DNA of 64,000 nucleotides from Dasyornis broadbenti (taxonomy: Eukaryota > Chordata > Aves > Passeriformes > Dasyornithidae). The notes under the pieces were generated by a model. That model saw only the letters and a program-made list of their open reading frames with translations. It was not told the DNA's origin and made no database searches. The DNA lies in NCBI GenBank assembly GCA_013397935.1, contig VZRN01001162.1, forward strand, positions 1 through 64,000, written 5' to 3'. Each line of letters starts with the position of its first letter. The stretch's first letter is position 1. Position numbers and translations under genes: made by a program. This document shows, piece by piece, positions 1 through 16,338 of this stretch.

Positions 1-1
1 G

Positions 2-4428
<4,427 letters not shown>

Positions 4429-5414
4429 AGTCAATTTTCCTGTGACGCTCATCCAGGTGTGGGCTCATCCTTGCCTCTGTCACACGAAGATCATTTTGTC
4501 GTCCTGGGATTGGTGGTTCTTTGTTGGTTTCTCATGGGTGAATATGGATTCTCTCTCTATGGATTTTGGCCCCATCTGAACTACTCAGAAGTTCCGCAGA
4601 ATTTTGTGTGTTCAAATACAATATCTTTGGACTGAGACTAGAGCAGACAATAAATATCTGTGCTTGAGGTTACAGCCTAAAGCTGCCTGCAAGATTTATT
4701 CCAACTTCATTTTCTGGACTTACCGGATTGCTGGAAGAAGTGGATTTTCTTCAGCTGAGGAAAGACTGGCACCCAAGCCTTCACTGAGGGGAGTTTGGGC
4801 TCAGACTTCGATCAAGAGCTAGTGCCAAAGAGCTGTGTATTGAGATATTGGTCACACGTTTCTGTCCCTGGGCCTTGACTGCCATGATCCATTCCATTGT
4901 CGTGAGAAAGGTAATTCTTAATGCTACGTGGTTGACTCGAGTTCTCCTCTCGTGTTGTGTGTTGGATTTCACCCGAATATTTAAGCTGAGTCGCAACCAA
5001 GCCCAGCCTCCACAAATCTGAGGGGTTGTGGAGGTGTTCCAGTTGGATATGGAAGGTGTTCCTCTTCTCCATGTGCTGATTTCCAAAAGGAAAAGCAGAT
5101 TATAACCACACAGGCAAAACTCACCAGGGTTAAAGGTGGTCGTTCAGGCACAGCTTTGCAAAACCAGCTTTGCCCCGCAGGGCACCTCACACTTGTTCTT
5201 CCGTTTCAATTAACGCGATCCATAATTGCTTCGTTCAGATCCTGAGGGATTCCTTCCTTAGACCCAACCACTTTGTCAGCCGGAGATGAGATCCCCCTTG
5301 TTTGTATTTCTGTGTATTCTCCAACCCTTCTGTTGTGTTAAAGGTCTTATCTGGTTTTGCCTTAATTCCACAACTGTACATAATTTTAGATTATGTGTGT
5401 AAGAAATATGAAAT

Positions 5415-5446
5415 CCTGGTACCTAACCTGGTACCTAACTTGGTAC
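5415..5446. repeat. 12-bp tandem repeat in the 3' UTR
   Basis: CCTGGTACCTAA occurs twice in perfect tandem, followed by CTTGGTAC as a partial third copy. Each copy contains the palindrome GGTACC. Confidence 0.8.
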
Positions 5447-5863
5447 AAAGGCTTCCCAGCTTCTTGTACAGGTCGTGTGAATTCATAAACTTATTTATTA
5501 ACTCATTGTTACATAATAAAGAATGATATATGTTAGCTGAATTGTTGACCTTTGGATTTTGGAAGTCGCTTCATACTATTTTTTTATTGGATATAATTAT
5601 TATATGCAAAGTGGAAGCTTTTGAGATTCACAGAAATTGTCCTGGCAGGCGGGAAAACTGCCATGAGTCAGTCTGGCAGAATCCTAGAGGCAATCTGAGC
5701 GATCTAGAAATAAACCTATGCATTTCCTTTAAAACAAATTTAGGCAGAAATCCTGGCCTCACTGAAGTTAAGAATCACATTGATTCCAAAGGATTTTGGA
5801 TGAAGCCTGTGCTTTAGGTTTTGCCATCAGCATCAAACTCCAGTGCCATCCAACTGAATATTA

Positions 5864-5869
5864 AATAAA
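5864..5869 (+). terminator. Candidate CBLN4 poly(A) signal
   Basis: Canonical AATAAA, with a T/G-rich stretch (ATGGTTTTCAC) immediately downstream. It is the last AATAAA before 7073. Chosen as the likely distal signal, though an ATTAAA at 6686 competes. Confidence 0.4.
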
Positions 5870-5890
5870 ATGGTTTTCACATGAGCTGCT

Positions 5891-8800
5891 AATGAAACCT
5901 TCATCCCTCGTGCCCCAAATACACTGAATTGATGGATCTTTGTGCCTTGCATATTGTGAAGGATACGGTTCTAAATTAAAAAATTCTATGTACTTGAAAA
6001 TGTTTGTGGGTGGGAGCATCTGCAGCAACCTGGAACTTCCCTAGCAGCCACCTTTGGGCTGGGATTTGCTGCTTTTGGGATCTCTTTGCCATTCCTTCCC
6101 TTGTTGGCCAAGTGCAGTGTGTCACGTTGATATTCCACGGATTTAAAATCGAATGCATGAGGTTGGTGCTCCTTGTGAAAATATCAGGGAATCGGTGGCA
6201 CAGCACCGCCCAAATTCCCGATCGTTCAGCACCCACCACCCAGGATTTTTTTGGGCAGCTTCAGGCGGATCAATGCGTACCTTTGCACTCCTGTGAGATA
6301 AATCAGAAGAGAGGGTGATTTTTTTTTTAGACAAAATTTTGTTTCTGTACTGAACACTGCAGCTGGGGAAGAAGTGGAAGGACACGGTAAGAAGGTGGAT
6401 GATTCCCATTGCTGAAAAATATTAAAAATTTATGATGACCAATCAAAACGTGTTACTGCTGTACCCCCAAAGTGTGTGTATATAAATATATGTATATCTC
6501 AAACCCCTGGAATTGCAGAACATAGTTTGCATGATGTTATAAAGAGGTTACTTGTCATAGGAGTTTATTCCAGAGGGGAGCATTGGTATTTTGTATAAAA
6601 TCGGTAAAATCTGCGATCTCACCTTGCCCATTGATACATCTGTAATGTAAAACAAATGTTGCTACACAGACAGAAGAAAAATGGCATTAAAGGTGTCGGT
6701 ATAATTTCAGAATGATCAAATGTATCAAACTTCTTTAATTTGTAAACATGCGATCTTTAAATGTGGCCCTTAGCATCCAGCAATAATCCTCAACTCCCTC
6801 AATACAGCATTGATTTCCCCTCGGCAAAACATTTCTGATTTCCTCAGAGTCATTAGCGGTTATTTAAACTTGAGCTGGGGAGACTGGGGAGTTATTCAAT
6901 TAAGGAGATGCATTTTGATGGAAATACCCTACACTTTGCTGCTCAGCTTCTCAAGTCTGAATTCCCAACTGATTCTTTTGCTGGGTAAAGGACGAGTTTA
7001 AGTGAAATTGCTGCCGTCACCCAGGGCTGAGCACTCAGAGGTGGCCTCTGGGGACAGGCAGGTCCCGTTTAGACAATAAAAGAAGAACAAACCGTGGGCT
7101 TTAGACACAGCTGGAGCTACCAGATCCTGCCCTCGTTTCTGTTGTTTTTATTGTCCCACATCTGCTGTGTCAGCAGGAGCTGCTCCCGGAGGAGAGAGGA
7201 TGAGCCAGGCTGGATGGAGCCAGGTCTGGGAAATGTTCCCCTTCCCTCTCCTCATTGCTGCTCCTTCTGCCTTCCCATGCCCTGCCACAGCAGTGCAGAA
7301 GCAACAGCTCAGGAGACACTTCCCTTTCTAGAGGGTATTTGGGATGAGAGGTTGGATTTGTTCAGAGAACTTAAACCTCCACTGAGCTGCACTGGAAAGG
7401 TCAGAGCCGACTTTCGGATCCTCTTCCATTCCAGCAGCCTCATGGATTTTGGGGAGGGCAGAATTCCTCCCTCTGTGCATCCCTGCTCCACAACGTGAGG
7501 ATCCATACCCACATCCCTTTCCCACTTTGCAGCGAACTTTGTAGCTGACAATGCTGATCGTGCACGAAAACTTCTTAGCCACGTGTGGTAAGGACAGAAG
7601 AAAGAAGTTACTTTCTGAGAATAACATTTATTGTTTTTAGCAGTGAATTCTTTACAAACAAGATCAGTATCGTTGCTTTTTCCTCTGTTTTATTTCTATT
7701 TTATCCATATTTTATTGTAAAGCTAAGGGAAAACCCCCTCTCTATTTCCCTTTCTACCACTCCTCAGGGATGTCAACGTTGTTGACAGAGCCAGGTCTCC
7801 CTGCTCACCTCTGTTCATCCAGTGCAGAAATCTGCTCCGTGTGTTGGCTCCTCTGTGCTGCGAAGAATTTGGGCCGCACAAGCCAAACAACTGCAGAGCC
7901 CAGAAAGACCGTGTTCAAAAGAGCCCGGTGGCAGAAGGGGTTTGTGGAAAAGGCACTGAGGTAGCTTTGAAACTGTCACAAGCTGGTTTTGTCTCTACAT
8001 AAAAAGGAAGAACCAACTTTGAAGCAGAGGGAAGGAAAAGAGATGGTCTTTTTTTAAAGCAAGATTTTGTATGCGGTTCGTGTTGCATCATTTTCCAGCC
8101 GTATATGAACGTTTTATGAGCGGTAATTCAATCACTTTGGCCTTTTTACGGCTGAGCAAGCGTTGCAACCTCGCTGTTGCTGCTGAGAAAATGGAGACAG
8201 GGCTTGGGAAAGGATTCCCGGCGCGCCAGCATGTCCAGTCCTGGTTCTTGCTCCTGTTCAGTTTGCTGATCAATCCTTTCTCTGATACAAGGCATTTTTA
8301 AGAACAAAGGATGGTTTTGGAGCAAATGTCATTCTGCTGTATTTTCCCTTCCATATCACATCCAAATAACATTCCTAGAAAGATGAATGCAGTGAAACAG
8401 TTTCAAATGCCCTCAGAAATTCCCAATTAGCCGCCAACTCTTTTTTTAAGCCCCCAGAGGAGCACATCTGCACGGAGAGTGTTTTTACAAGCAGATTCTA
8501 GAATAGAGAAAGAAATACAAGAAGCTTTGTCATAATCACGCCAAGGACGCCAAGCCGTCCATATGAAATATGGGTTGAAGAAAGCAGAAAAATGTTCTCC
8601 TCCTCCTCTGTGTTCTCCTCATTTTACAGGGGGTTCAGAGTTGGGAACGTGTTTTACCTTAGCAATTCACGACTCTTGCCCTTCATATTGTAACATAATA
8701 ATATTCAAGCTCTTTATAATATCCAAACTCTTTTTCTTCTAAAGACACCATTGCCCAGATGACTCAGTGACAATACAGGAAGATGTCCAGGGACAGAATT

Positions 8801-9289
8801 TACTGGCTGGCACATGGCACAAGAACATTTTTTATTGTGCTGCTGCTGTCCAGACAGAAAAGGCTCCTTTGAGAAAATGAATTGTCCTAGACACTCAGCT
8901 GGAGTTCTTTATCTGCGGCTGGGCAGGAATGGGGAGGGGAATAAAGCCCTTTTCTACCCTAGGGCGAATTAACACCAGGAATGATGACAAAATCAGCCCC
9001 TGCTACGAAACTGATGATGGGAACAATGGGGAAGTGGCTGGGATAGCGGGATTGGCGGGAGCTGTGATCTGGGGCGTTCCATGGAAGTTGTGATCGCTAT
9101 TTCAATCTTCACAGGTTGGGGGAAGGGCAAAGTTGCATCATTTTTAACAGGTTCTTTTCCTTCCCTCCTTCCGCCTCCGTTTGCCTTCTGCCTCGTGCTT
9201 CCTCTGTGCTGCAAAGGAGCAAAGCGATCGGAAATGATCTAAGAAAGTCTCGTTTCTGGAGAGGGACGGCACAGGTTGATTTTTTAGTT
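5891..9289. other. Non-coding stretch after CBLN4
   Basis: No gene recognised. AT-rich with a short TG/TA alternating run at about 6473-6500. The longest open frame (7094-7498, 134 codons) has no domain and overlaps a minus-strand frame. The distal part of the CBLN4 3' UTR may reach into the first 800 bases. Confidence 0.6.
6686..6691 (+). terminator. Alternative distal poly(A) signal ATTAAA
   Basis: ATTAAA is followed within 3 bases by GGTGTCGGT, a GU-rich element. If used, the CBLN4 3' UTR would be about 2.3 kb. The 5900-6700 sequence is AT-rich and free of recognisable repeats, which would suit a conserved 3' UTR. Confidence 0.3.
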
Positions 9290-9310
9290 TTTTTTTTAGG
9301 TTTNTTTTGC
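9290..9310. other. T-run with an ambiguous base (N at 9304)
   Basis: A homopolymer T tract interrupted by GG and one N. It marks a single unresolved base in the assembly beside a slippage-prone tract. Confidence 0.85.
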
Positions 9311-9439
9311 AGGTATCTGATATGAGGGAAATACCCAAGTGGGAGGGGCAGCACAACAAACAATTTAACCCAAATCCATTCCTGACCAATTGTCCAGTTG
9401 GCTGAGTCACCTAAACACGTTCTTCTGCTCATTTTCTGC

Positions 9440-9870
9440 AGCGCGTGGCTCTGACCCATCCTGCTCCCGCCACCGCCTCGTAACTGATGGCTTTTGCTCC
9501 TGCTGGAGGACAAGAGATGGGCAAGGGTAGTGCTGGAGGTGGGCAAATAAGGCAGCTTCATCCCTGTGGTGCTGAGTGTGCCCGGAATTCCTGCCCCAGG
9601 CCGGTTTGGTGCCCAGGGCAGGTGCGGGAGGGAGGCTGGCACGGCGCTAAACCAGCCGGGAGCGGGCAGGGCTTGAGACTGCAGCCGGCACGAGGGAAGT
9701 GCTGGATCCTGATCTCACTGGGAGGAGATGCCGAGGGTCTGGGTGACCCCAGGGATGGGAGGAGGGAGATCCCCAGGGCAGCAGGGCAGTGGCAAAGCTC
9801 GGAGCAGGGCACGGGATCTGCCTGCAGAGGGAGCGGCCGAATCACCCCAAGGGTTCGGTGGCTGAAGAGG
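9440..9870. other. GC-rich segment, no gene recognised
   Basis: Composition rises sharply relative to its surroundings, with several CG dinucleotides and G-rich purine runs. Overlapping open frames on both strands (9487-9945 plus; 9558-9845 minus) reflect GC content and show no domain. It could be an orphan CpG-rich regulatory patch. Confidence 0.3.
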
Positions 9871-10285
9871 TCAGTGAGCTGTCCTGGAGTCCTGCTTAAC
9901 TCAAAAATCGATGTTCAGGCCTCCATTTTGTCCCTTTCTTTGTAAACGGAGTCTATTTCCAGAGAACAAATGGGTTTCTCCAACAAAGGCTGTCTGTAGA
10001 ATTAACACCATCCAAAGATAAACGTAAGAAAAGGTTCTGAGGGTCCAGCAGAGGCTGGATTTCTCTTCAGTGAAAGCTGTGCGATTAAGTAGCAAAACGA
10101 ATTAAAATAAAGATTTGTCTGTGCGCTGCTACACAACGAAATATAAAGAAACAGAACTGAGATGCATTTCCAGAGAGGAGGCTCAGTGCCAGAGCTGGGG
10201 CGTTTTCCATTTTCCTGCTCCAGAGCCTCCCAAGCACCTGAGCTGCCTTCACAAGGTCCCCACTTTCTGCAAGAACTTTGCAGAA

Positions 10286-10309
10286 TTTTGAGTAAAATTT
10301 TACTCAAAA
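10286..10309. repeat. Perfect 24-bp palindrome
   Basis: TTTTGAGTAAAA is followed immediately by its exact reverse complement TTTTACTCAAAA, with no spacer. The symmetry stops at 10285/10310. It could extrude a hairpin or bind a dimeric factor; no known motif was recognised. Confidence 0.9.
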
Positions 10310-10663
10310 CCATTCTGGACCAGGAAATGCCACTGGGATTCAATTACTGTTTGCAAAAAGCAGATGCATTAGGAAAAAATGAATTTTTAATTTTGCAAAT
10401 AAAATGAGACAGTCAGTTTGGGTCCAAAAGTATTTGGTTTTAATTTTCAACTCACTTTTTATTTGAAAGATTACATTTATTTGAAGAGAAAAGGGAAAGA
10501 ATTAATACTGAAATAAAACATTTGAAGTTTTGAAATAAATGTTTGCAAATAGAACAATTAGACTGCTCCAAAGCCTTGTGGGTGATTTCTCACCAGAACT
10601 AAATTAAGTCAAAAATGGTACAATTTTGGAAGTTCATTTGGATTCTTTTGGTCGTTGTATTTC

Positions 10664-10702
10664 CAAATCTCTCCCTCTCTCTCTCTCTTTTTTTTTTTTT
10701 TA
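10664..10702. repeat. (CT)n followed by poly-T
   Basis: A short CT microsatellite runs into about 14 consecutive T. It is a simple polypyrimidine tract. Confidence 0.85.
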
Positions 10703-11774
10703 ACATAAAGCAAAGGTTTTCCCACAATCTTTACTTTCATCCTATTCATTGATTTTCTAAAGCGTACAAAACTGGCCGTTGAAAAGCCTGCACGGAGATC
10801 CAATAAACTTGCTTTACTTTATTTCAGAAGGCACCTTTAATGTCGTGGGGAGCGCTGGTTTCCCTCCAGGGAGGCTCAGACATTACGGATTTATCGTGCT
10901 GAGAAAATCCAGATCCCATTGAGCTCACCTGGCTCAACGATATCACCTGAGGCTCATCCCTGTGCTCCAGCTCGGTGAAATTTCCAGATTTTGGACGCTT
11001 TAGGGTGGGGAAGAAAAGGTCCAGGTTTCACATGGAAGATGATTTTCTTTGTGCCTGAAACCTTCCCCCTCAGTCGCTGCCTCACGATGCGACGGCGGTG
11101 GGCAGTTCATTTTATTTGCTGATGAAAGCTTCCTAAAAATTGTAATTCTGGGGGTCTGGTGAGCCCCTCAGAGCTGGCCCAGAAGTGTCAGCAGCCCCTC
11201 CAGAGCTGCGAGAGAGGCTCACGGCTCCTCACGGCTCCTTTCACTCTTTCCTTTCCTCTCTCTGGACTTGCAGCCGACCAAAAAGATTTAAATCCGTATC
11301 AACACTGAAATATTGATAAACATGGCTTAGTCCAGCAGTTATTGGTGCAAGTTAACCAGTTCAGCTCAGTTAACCAACACTACAAAATTTAGTCCTGTTG
11401 GGCAATCTTTTTGCCTTTATTTTTACGAATAAATTATTTTCATTAATAAATCTCCCTAGGCACTGACAAAAGACAGTGACCAGCTGCCTGAAGAGGCTTC
11501 AACACTCAGAAAACAGAAAAAAATTCCAGAGCAGCTGCAGTGTCCAGGTGGAATTGCTCAGTGCAGCACAGATTCGCAGCCAGATATTTGGAAGATAACC
11601 TGAGGTACAGATCTCTTTCAGGACGCCTCATTTCTCATTTCTTTGGGAGAAATAAACTCTGGCTCATTTCTAGAAACCAAAATAATGCAAAGACTTGAAG
11701 AACGAATACCAAAAGCACAGGAATGCTAAGGAACATCAGGGCTGTGTAAGGGAAATGAATTCTCCAGCAGCATC

Positions 11775-11822
11775 GAGTGTTTCACATTCTGTGGAGTGTT
11801 TTACTTTCTGTGGAGTGTTTCA
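11775..11822. repeat. 19-bp tandem duplication
   Basis: The unit GAGTGTTTCACATTCTGTG is repeated with two changes, then a partial third GAGTGTTTCA follows. About 2.5 copies. Confidence 0.8.
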
Positions 11823-12431
11823 ATGGATTTCTACAAAAATAATAAAGGCTTCTGGAGGAGATCACTCCCAGGCCATCCATCTTTGTAGCCTTGAATTCAG
11901 CAGCGGTTAAGTGAGGCAGTCTGGGCTGGGTCTGCTGCAAGCACAGTGGGCAGGATGCAGCCGTCGGCTCCGTTTTGTACAGGAATTACTTCCCTGAATG
12001 GGTGTGGGATTCGCTTTCCTTCAGCTCCTTGAGAGACAGCCGAGGGTGGATAGCTCTGATCACGTAACAATGGCAGGGACAGAAAACGGGGTGAGTTTAA
12101 AAGTCTCATTTGCAGGCTGCAGTGCGAATCCCCGGGTTTTAGAAGCTGTGTTGAATATTTTGCACACGCACCTGCTGGAAAAGGCTTTTTTTTTTGTGCT
12201 CGGAGGTGTCAGTCCTGCCTAAGACACGGAGGTGGCGGAAATGAGGTTTCCAGGAATGACAGCACCCAAGATAACAACTGTGTGAGCATTTCTAAACTCT
12301 GCTGATTTGTCAGGAGCTCACCCTGAGATGAGAAATTTCCCCCGATCTAAGGGTTTCAGGTGAAAAGGCTGCTCAGCAGAGCAGGACAAAAGGCAGCAAG
12401 TACATTTTGTGAAGAAAAAAGATGATGGCTC

Positions 12432-12460
12432 ACAGTATTTATTTATTTTTTTTTTTTTTA
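12432..12460. repeat. T-rich low-complexity tract
   Basis: TATTTATTTATT leads into an uninterrupted run of about 14 T. Confidence 0.8.
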
Positions 12461-13746
12461 AGATGCAGGGAAAGACAGCAAAGCCTGATGTGCGACAGCA
12501 CCTGCAAAACTTGCTAAAATAACGTTCCAAAAGCCACAGCCGGAGCACATTGTTTAAGCAGGGAACAAATCAATAACCGGAGTTGAAGCACTGCAGGTTG
12601 TGCAACCACAGGGGCAAGCCAGGGGTGCCTCTGAGCTGAGGTTTTCCCTCTGCAGTAAATCTGAGTTTAAGGTGCTCAAAAGGGCATTGCTGGGGTTTTT
12701 TCTCTGGAAGGCTCAGCTAAGGAATTTGCTTTTCATGATGCCCCGTAGGGTCCCCACGAAATAATAAGTCAGCATCATTTTCTGCAGCTGATAACATTTA
12801 CTGCTCATTCTTTAAACCTTTTAAAAGAAAACAAGTCTGCAACCTGCATTGCACCCACAGGAATAATCTTTCTTTCCCTCAGTTTGGTAACTCAATTGTG
12901 ACTTGTAAACTTGTGCAGTTGAAGCAAAAAAAAGTATCCAGTCAACTCCAATCTATCTCGAGGAGAGTAAAAAGTGCTTACCAGCACCGGGGTAGTAAAT
13001 CCTGGCTGCTTTATTAAATAAATGTAGAATTTCACTCAGAGGCCTTAAGGAAGAAGAGATTTAAAACATCTGAACAATTCAGCGCATTCTGAAGCTGAGT
13101 AAAGAAGGATTGAATTTTGGGGTGAGATTTAAACTGACGCCATTCCAAATCCCACTTCAATTCCCTGGGAAAGCGTGGGCACCGCTGACGGCTCCTGAAT
13201 GGTGAAACACAAACCGGGCTGCTGCAGAAATTCTGCAGGATCACACTCCCTCTGCTCCGGGAAAAACAGACTCCAAAAAGATCCCAAAGCTATTTATGAG
13301 TGTAAGGCAGAGCTTGAGGGGTCTTGACATAACCAGCACACACGGGAGCAGGCCAGGATCCAGCAGACCCCGGAGCACACGTCCAGTGCCAAAATCTGAA
13401 GCGCTTTCATGGATTTGGGTTCAATTCCCCCCGTGTCCGAAGCTGTGCATCTGCTCCATTCTTTGTTGCAGCAACAGAAGAGATTTTCCAGGGATAGGAA
13501 ATGCTTTCAGCAGTCGCTGGACGTGCAGGCAGCCCAGAAATTCCTCTCGCTGGGCTGAACAAGGGGCACTGCTCCCCGATGGAATCTCCTCCCTCTCCCA
13601 GAAGTCTCTGGCTGAACTGGGACAGGAGGGGTGGGTTGGGGCGCCAGACCTGCAGAGACAAAAGCAGGGGAAGTCACATTCATAGTCATGAACAAGAAAT
13701 AAAAATTCGCTGGCTTTAAGCAAAGGAAAGGCTATGACAAAATGAC

Positions 13747-13838
13747 AAATATCAAAAATATCAAAAATTGAAAAATATCAAAAATATCAAAAGTATCAAA
13801 AATATCAAAAGTATCAAAAAAATCAAAGCTATCAAAGC
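13747..13838. repeat. 9-bp tandem array (ATATCAAAA)n
   Basis: About ten copies of a 9-bp unit, varying at the first two positions (AT, GT, AA, CT) and once shortened to ATTGAAAA. Because 9 is a multiple of 3, both strands stay open, giving spurious peptides rich in Ile/Lys (plus) and Phe/Asp (minus). The following sequence is abruptly GC-rich. Confidence 0.9.
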
Positions 13839-15051
13839 CACCCCCTTTAGCCCAGGGGGGTTTGGGGAGCAGGTGTTGCTGCAGCTCCCCCAGATCCCAG
13901 CCCCTTCCAGCTGGGAAGAGGAGCAATCCCCAGGATGGGACTTGGGGCACTTCCCTGCCCTTTGGCCGGGCTCAGGATGACACCAGCCCTCCCAGGGTTG
14001 TTCCCACAGGGCAGAATTCCCTTTCCTTGAGCCCCAGAGGAGCTGATCTCCAGCAGACTCTGTCCTTCAGTCGTGTCAGTGAGCCCACTCTCATTTTGGG
14101 AGAACTCCTCGTTGTCCACCCACTGTGAAGACGCGTCCCAAAACTTTCATCTTTGCTTTATCTTGAGGCCTCTTTCCATTTTCCACAAGACTGCAGTGAG
14201 ATTTTCTTTCTCAGCACTTGTTCTCTCGGATGGAGACTTTTCCTGGGACGCTCCTAAATCCCTCTGGGTGCTCTGTGCCTGGGGGTTTACGAACAGGGTT
14301 TGGCCCTGGGGAATGTTCCTGCAGCACCAGGATCCTCCCACTGGCCTGTGGGGTCTGAATCGTTTGACAGGTTTTGAAAATCTAACCTTGTTTATCATCT
14401 CTGACAATTCCTGCGTTTTCATTTCCCCCAGCACCCAAGCGCAGCAGTGCCAGCCTGGCGTGGATTACAAAACATCCATCATCCTTCAGTGCATTAGAGA
14501 TGCTTCCTCAAAATTCCTCGTGGCGTGAGGAGCACACCCATTCCCCTGGGCTCTCCGTCTGATGCTGTGCACACAGAGGGAGCGGAGTGGGTGCCATTCC
14601 CCTCCGGAACGGCTGGGAACTGCATTATTTGTGCGTTTATGCAGAAAATGGTTTCCAGATGCTCGTTCTTTACCAGCAGATGAGGAGCCCCCGTTTAGGC
14701 TCAGAAATATCGGAGCGGGCGAGGTTGTGACGCTGCAGAGAACAGCGGCTCTGCTGGGGCTGGGCACAGCCGGATTCATTCAGGTGGCACTGAGCTCCCA
14801 GGTGCCTGGCCTTGAACACAGCGCTGCCACTAAAATGCACTTGAAACATTCCTTTAGAGACAGTTATGAATGGCTCTCAGTGGTGGCTCCAGGGCTGCTT
14901 TTGATTCGCCCTGAATTTGCAGTGGCAGGAGGCTGGAGATCCTTGGTAGCTGCAGAGGTTCAAATCAGAACTGAGGACTTAAAATCCTTAAATCGTCTTA
15001 ATTTGTGGCCAGACTCTAAATTCGAGCCTCCCATCTGTGGGAGATCTTGTT

Positions 15052-15204
15052 AAATAAGAAATGTATTTGTTTATTTTTAAATAATAATTATAATATTAAA
15101 AATAAACAAATGAACAAAAAATATAAATAATAACATAAATGAAAATTAAATTAATAAATTAATACTAAATAATAAAACCAAATACAAATTAATAAATAAT
15201 AAAT
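15052..15204. repeat. AT-rich (AAT/AAAT)n low-complexity region
   Basis: About 150 bases, almost entirely A and T, with degenerate AAT and AAAT repeats such as AATAATTATAATATTAAAAA. A decayed microsatellite. Confidence 0.85.
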
Positions 15205-16212
15205 GGCAACTCCCATCCTTTAAACACTGAGGGAGGTGCTCAAAGGCAATGCAAACTGTAATATACCAACGATGGATTTGTTTTAATCTTTGAAACTGGA
15301 GGATTTTGGAACTGGTCACAGAGAAAGCGAGCACCAGACAGCACAGGGACGTTGCTTTGCTCCCAGCTCTCTTCCCAGCTGCTCTTTTACACAAATATTT
15401 CAGAACTGCGCAGTTCAGCTCCGTCTCCCTGAGCTCTGTGCTCATTCCTGGGTTTCTGCCGGCTGCAGAAATTCCTGGGAGCCACACAAATCCCTCCTTG
15501 CACCGAGTGAGGGTCAGGGCTCCGAGGGCTTCAAACCTGGGGCTGCTCCAGCCCAAAGCAGCCCAGAGCCTGAGGAGCCACGGCTCCAAAGGGGAGCAGG
15601 AAAGGGCTCAAGGCAAGGCCAGGGGGACACCCTCCCTCTCACCCTGGGGACTTCATTTGCCAGCCTCGGGGGATTTTTGGCTGTGAAAGGAGCAGAACTG
15701 ACTGCAGAGTCTGGGATTGAACACACAGCGAGTTGAAGTCAGTGTACGAGGTGACAACAACTACTACAAGAATCTACTACTTTCCCCCTCTTTTTTTCCT
15801 GTTTTATCTTTTTTGAATGTGACCTCAAGCACACAAATGTAAGAAAACTTAAAATGTATTGCACTGGTCTGGCCAGAACCGACCTGCTCAGCAGATGATC
15901 TATGCATCCAACAAATCCTTACAATAAGAAGCTCTTACCCGGTATAGGACACTTCCTCCAGAAGGTTGTACAAATTGCAGAGTGCTGTGTGAAGAGAGTT
16001 CCAAGTCGCAGTCTCGAATTTCAGATTTCCAGGGGCGGGGGAACTGAACTGAGCACACAGAGTCCTAAATCACCCCGGAGATTTCACTAAAAGTCACATC
16101 CAAATGCAAAATGGAATCGCTGCTGCAGAAATCGCGGGAGAAAATCATCCATATTTCATGCTGGGACCTCAGCTTGGTTCAGCCTCATTCCAATTTCTGC
16201 ATATTTAATATA

Positions 16213-16338
16213 TTCTGGAAGCGTCCGAGGCCAGGCCGGGTGGGGTTGGGATAGGGGAAGGTGTCCCCACGTGTGGCAGGGGTGGGATGGGATGATCCTG
16301 AAGGTCCCTTCCAACTCAAACCACTCTGGGATTTTCTG
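16213..16338 (+). mobile_element. CR1 LINE 3' end fragment
   Basis: The segment reads in CR1 sense order: GGAAGCGTCCGAGGCCAGGC, then GGGAAGGTGTCCCC, then GGTCCCTTCCAACTCAAACC. These match the well-known 3'-terminal region of avian CR1. It is 5'-truncated and shows many substitutions, so it is old. No reverse transcriptase is present. Confidence 0.85.

Larger units (their letters stand above)
4429..5890 (+). other. CBLN4: Putative CBLN4 3' UTR
   Basis: Non-coding sequence directly after the stop codon, becoming AT-rich toward the end. AATAAA hexamers occur at 4649-4654, 5515-5520 and 5864-5869. The end is set here by the last of these and could extend to about 6710. Open frames at 5302-5526 and 5530-5817 are in AT-rich sequence and carry no domain. 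Confidence 0.5.
9871..16212. other. Non-coding interval between GC-rich patch and first CR1
   Basis: No gene, RNA or transposon recognised apart from the simple repeats listed separately (10286, 10664, 11775, 12432, 13747, 15052). Frames of 140-160 codons at 14073-14528, 14562-15053 and 15290-15736 have no domain and overlap frames on the opposite strand. Confidence 0.6.

Noticed and set aside
6225..6233. REST left half-site TTCAGCACC
   Set aside because: No right half-site within a workable distance; a 9-base match alone is not informative.
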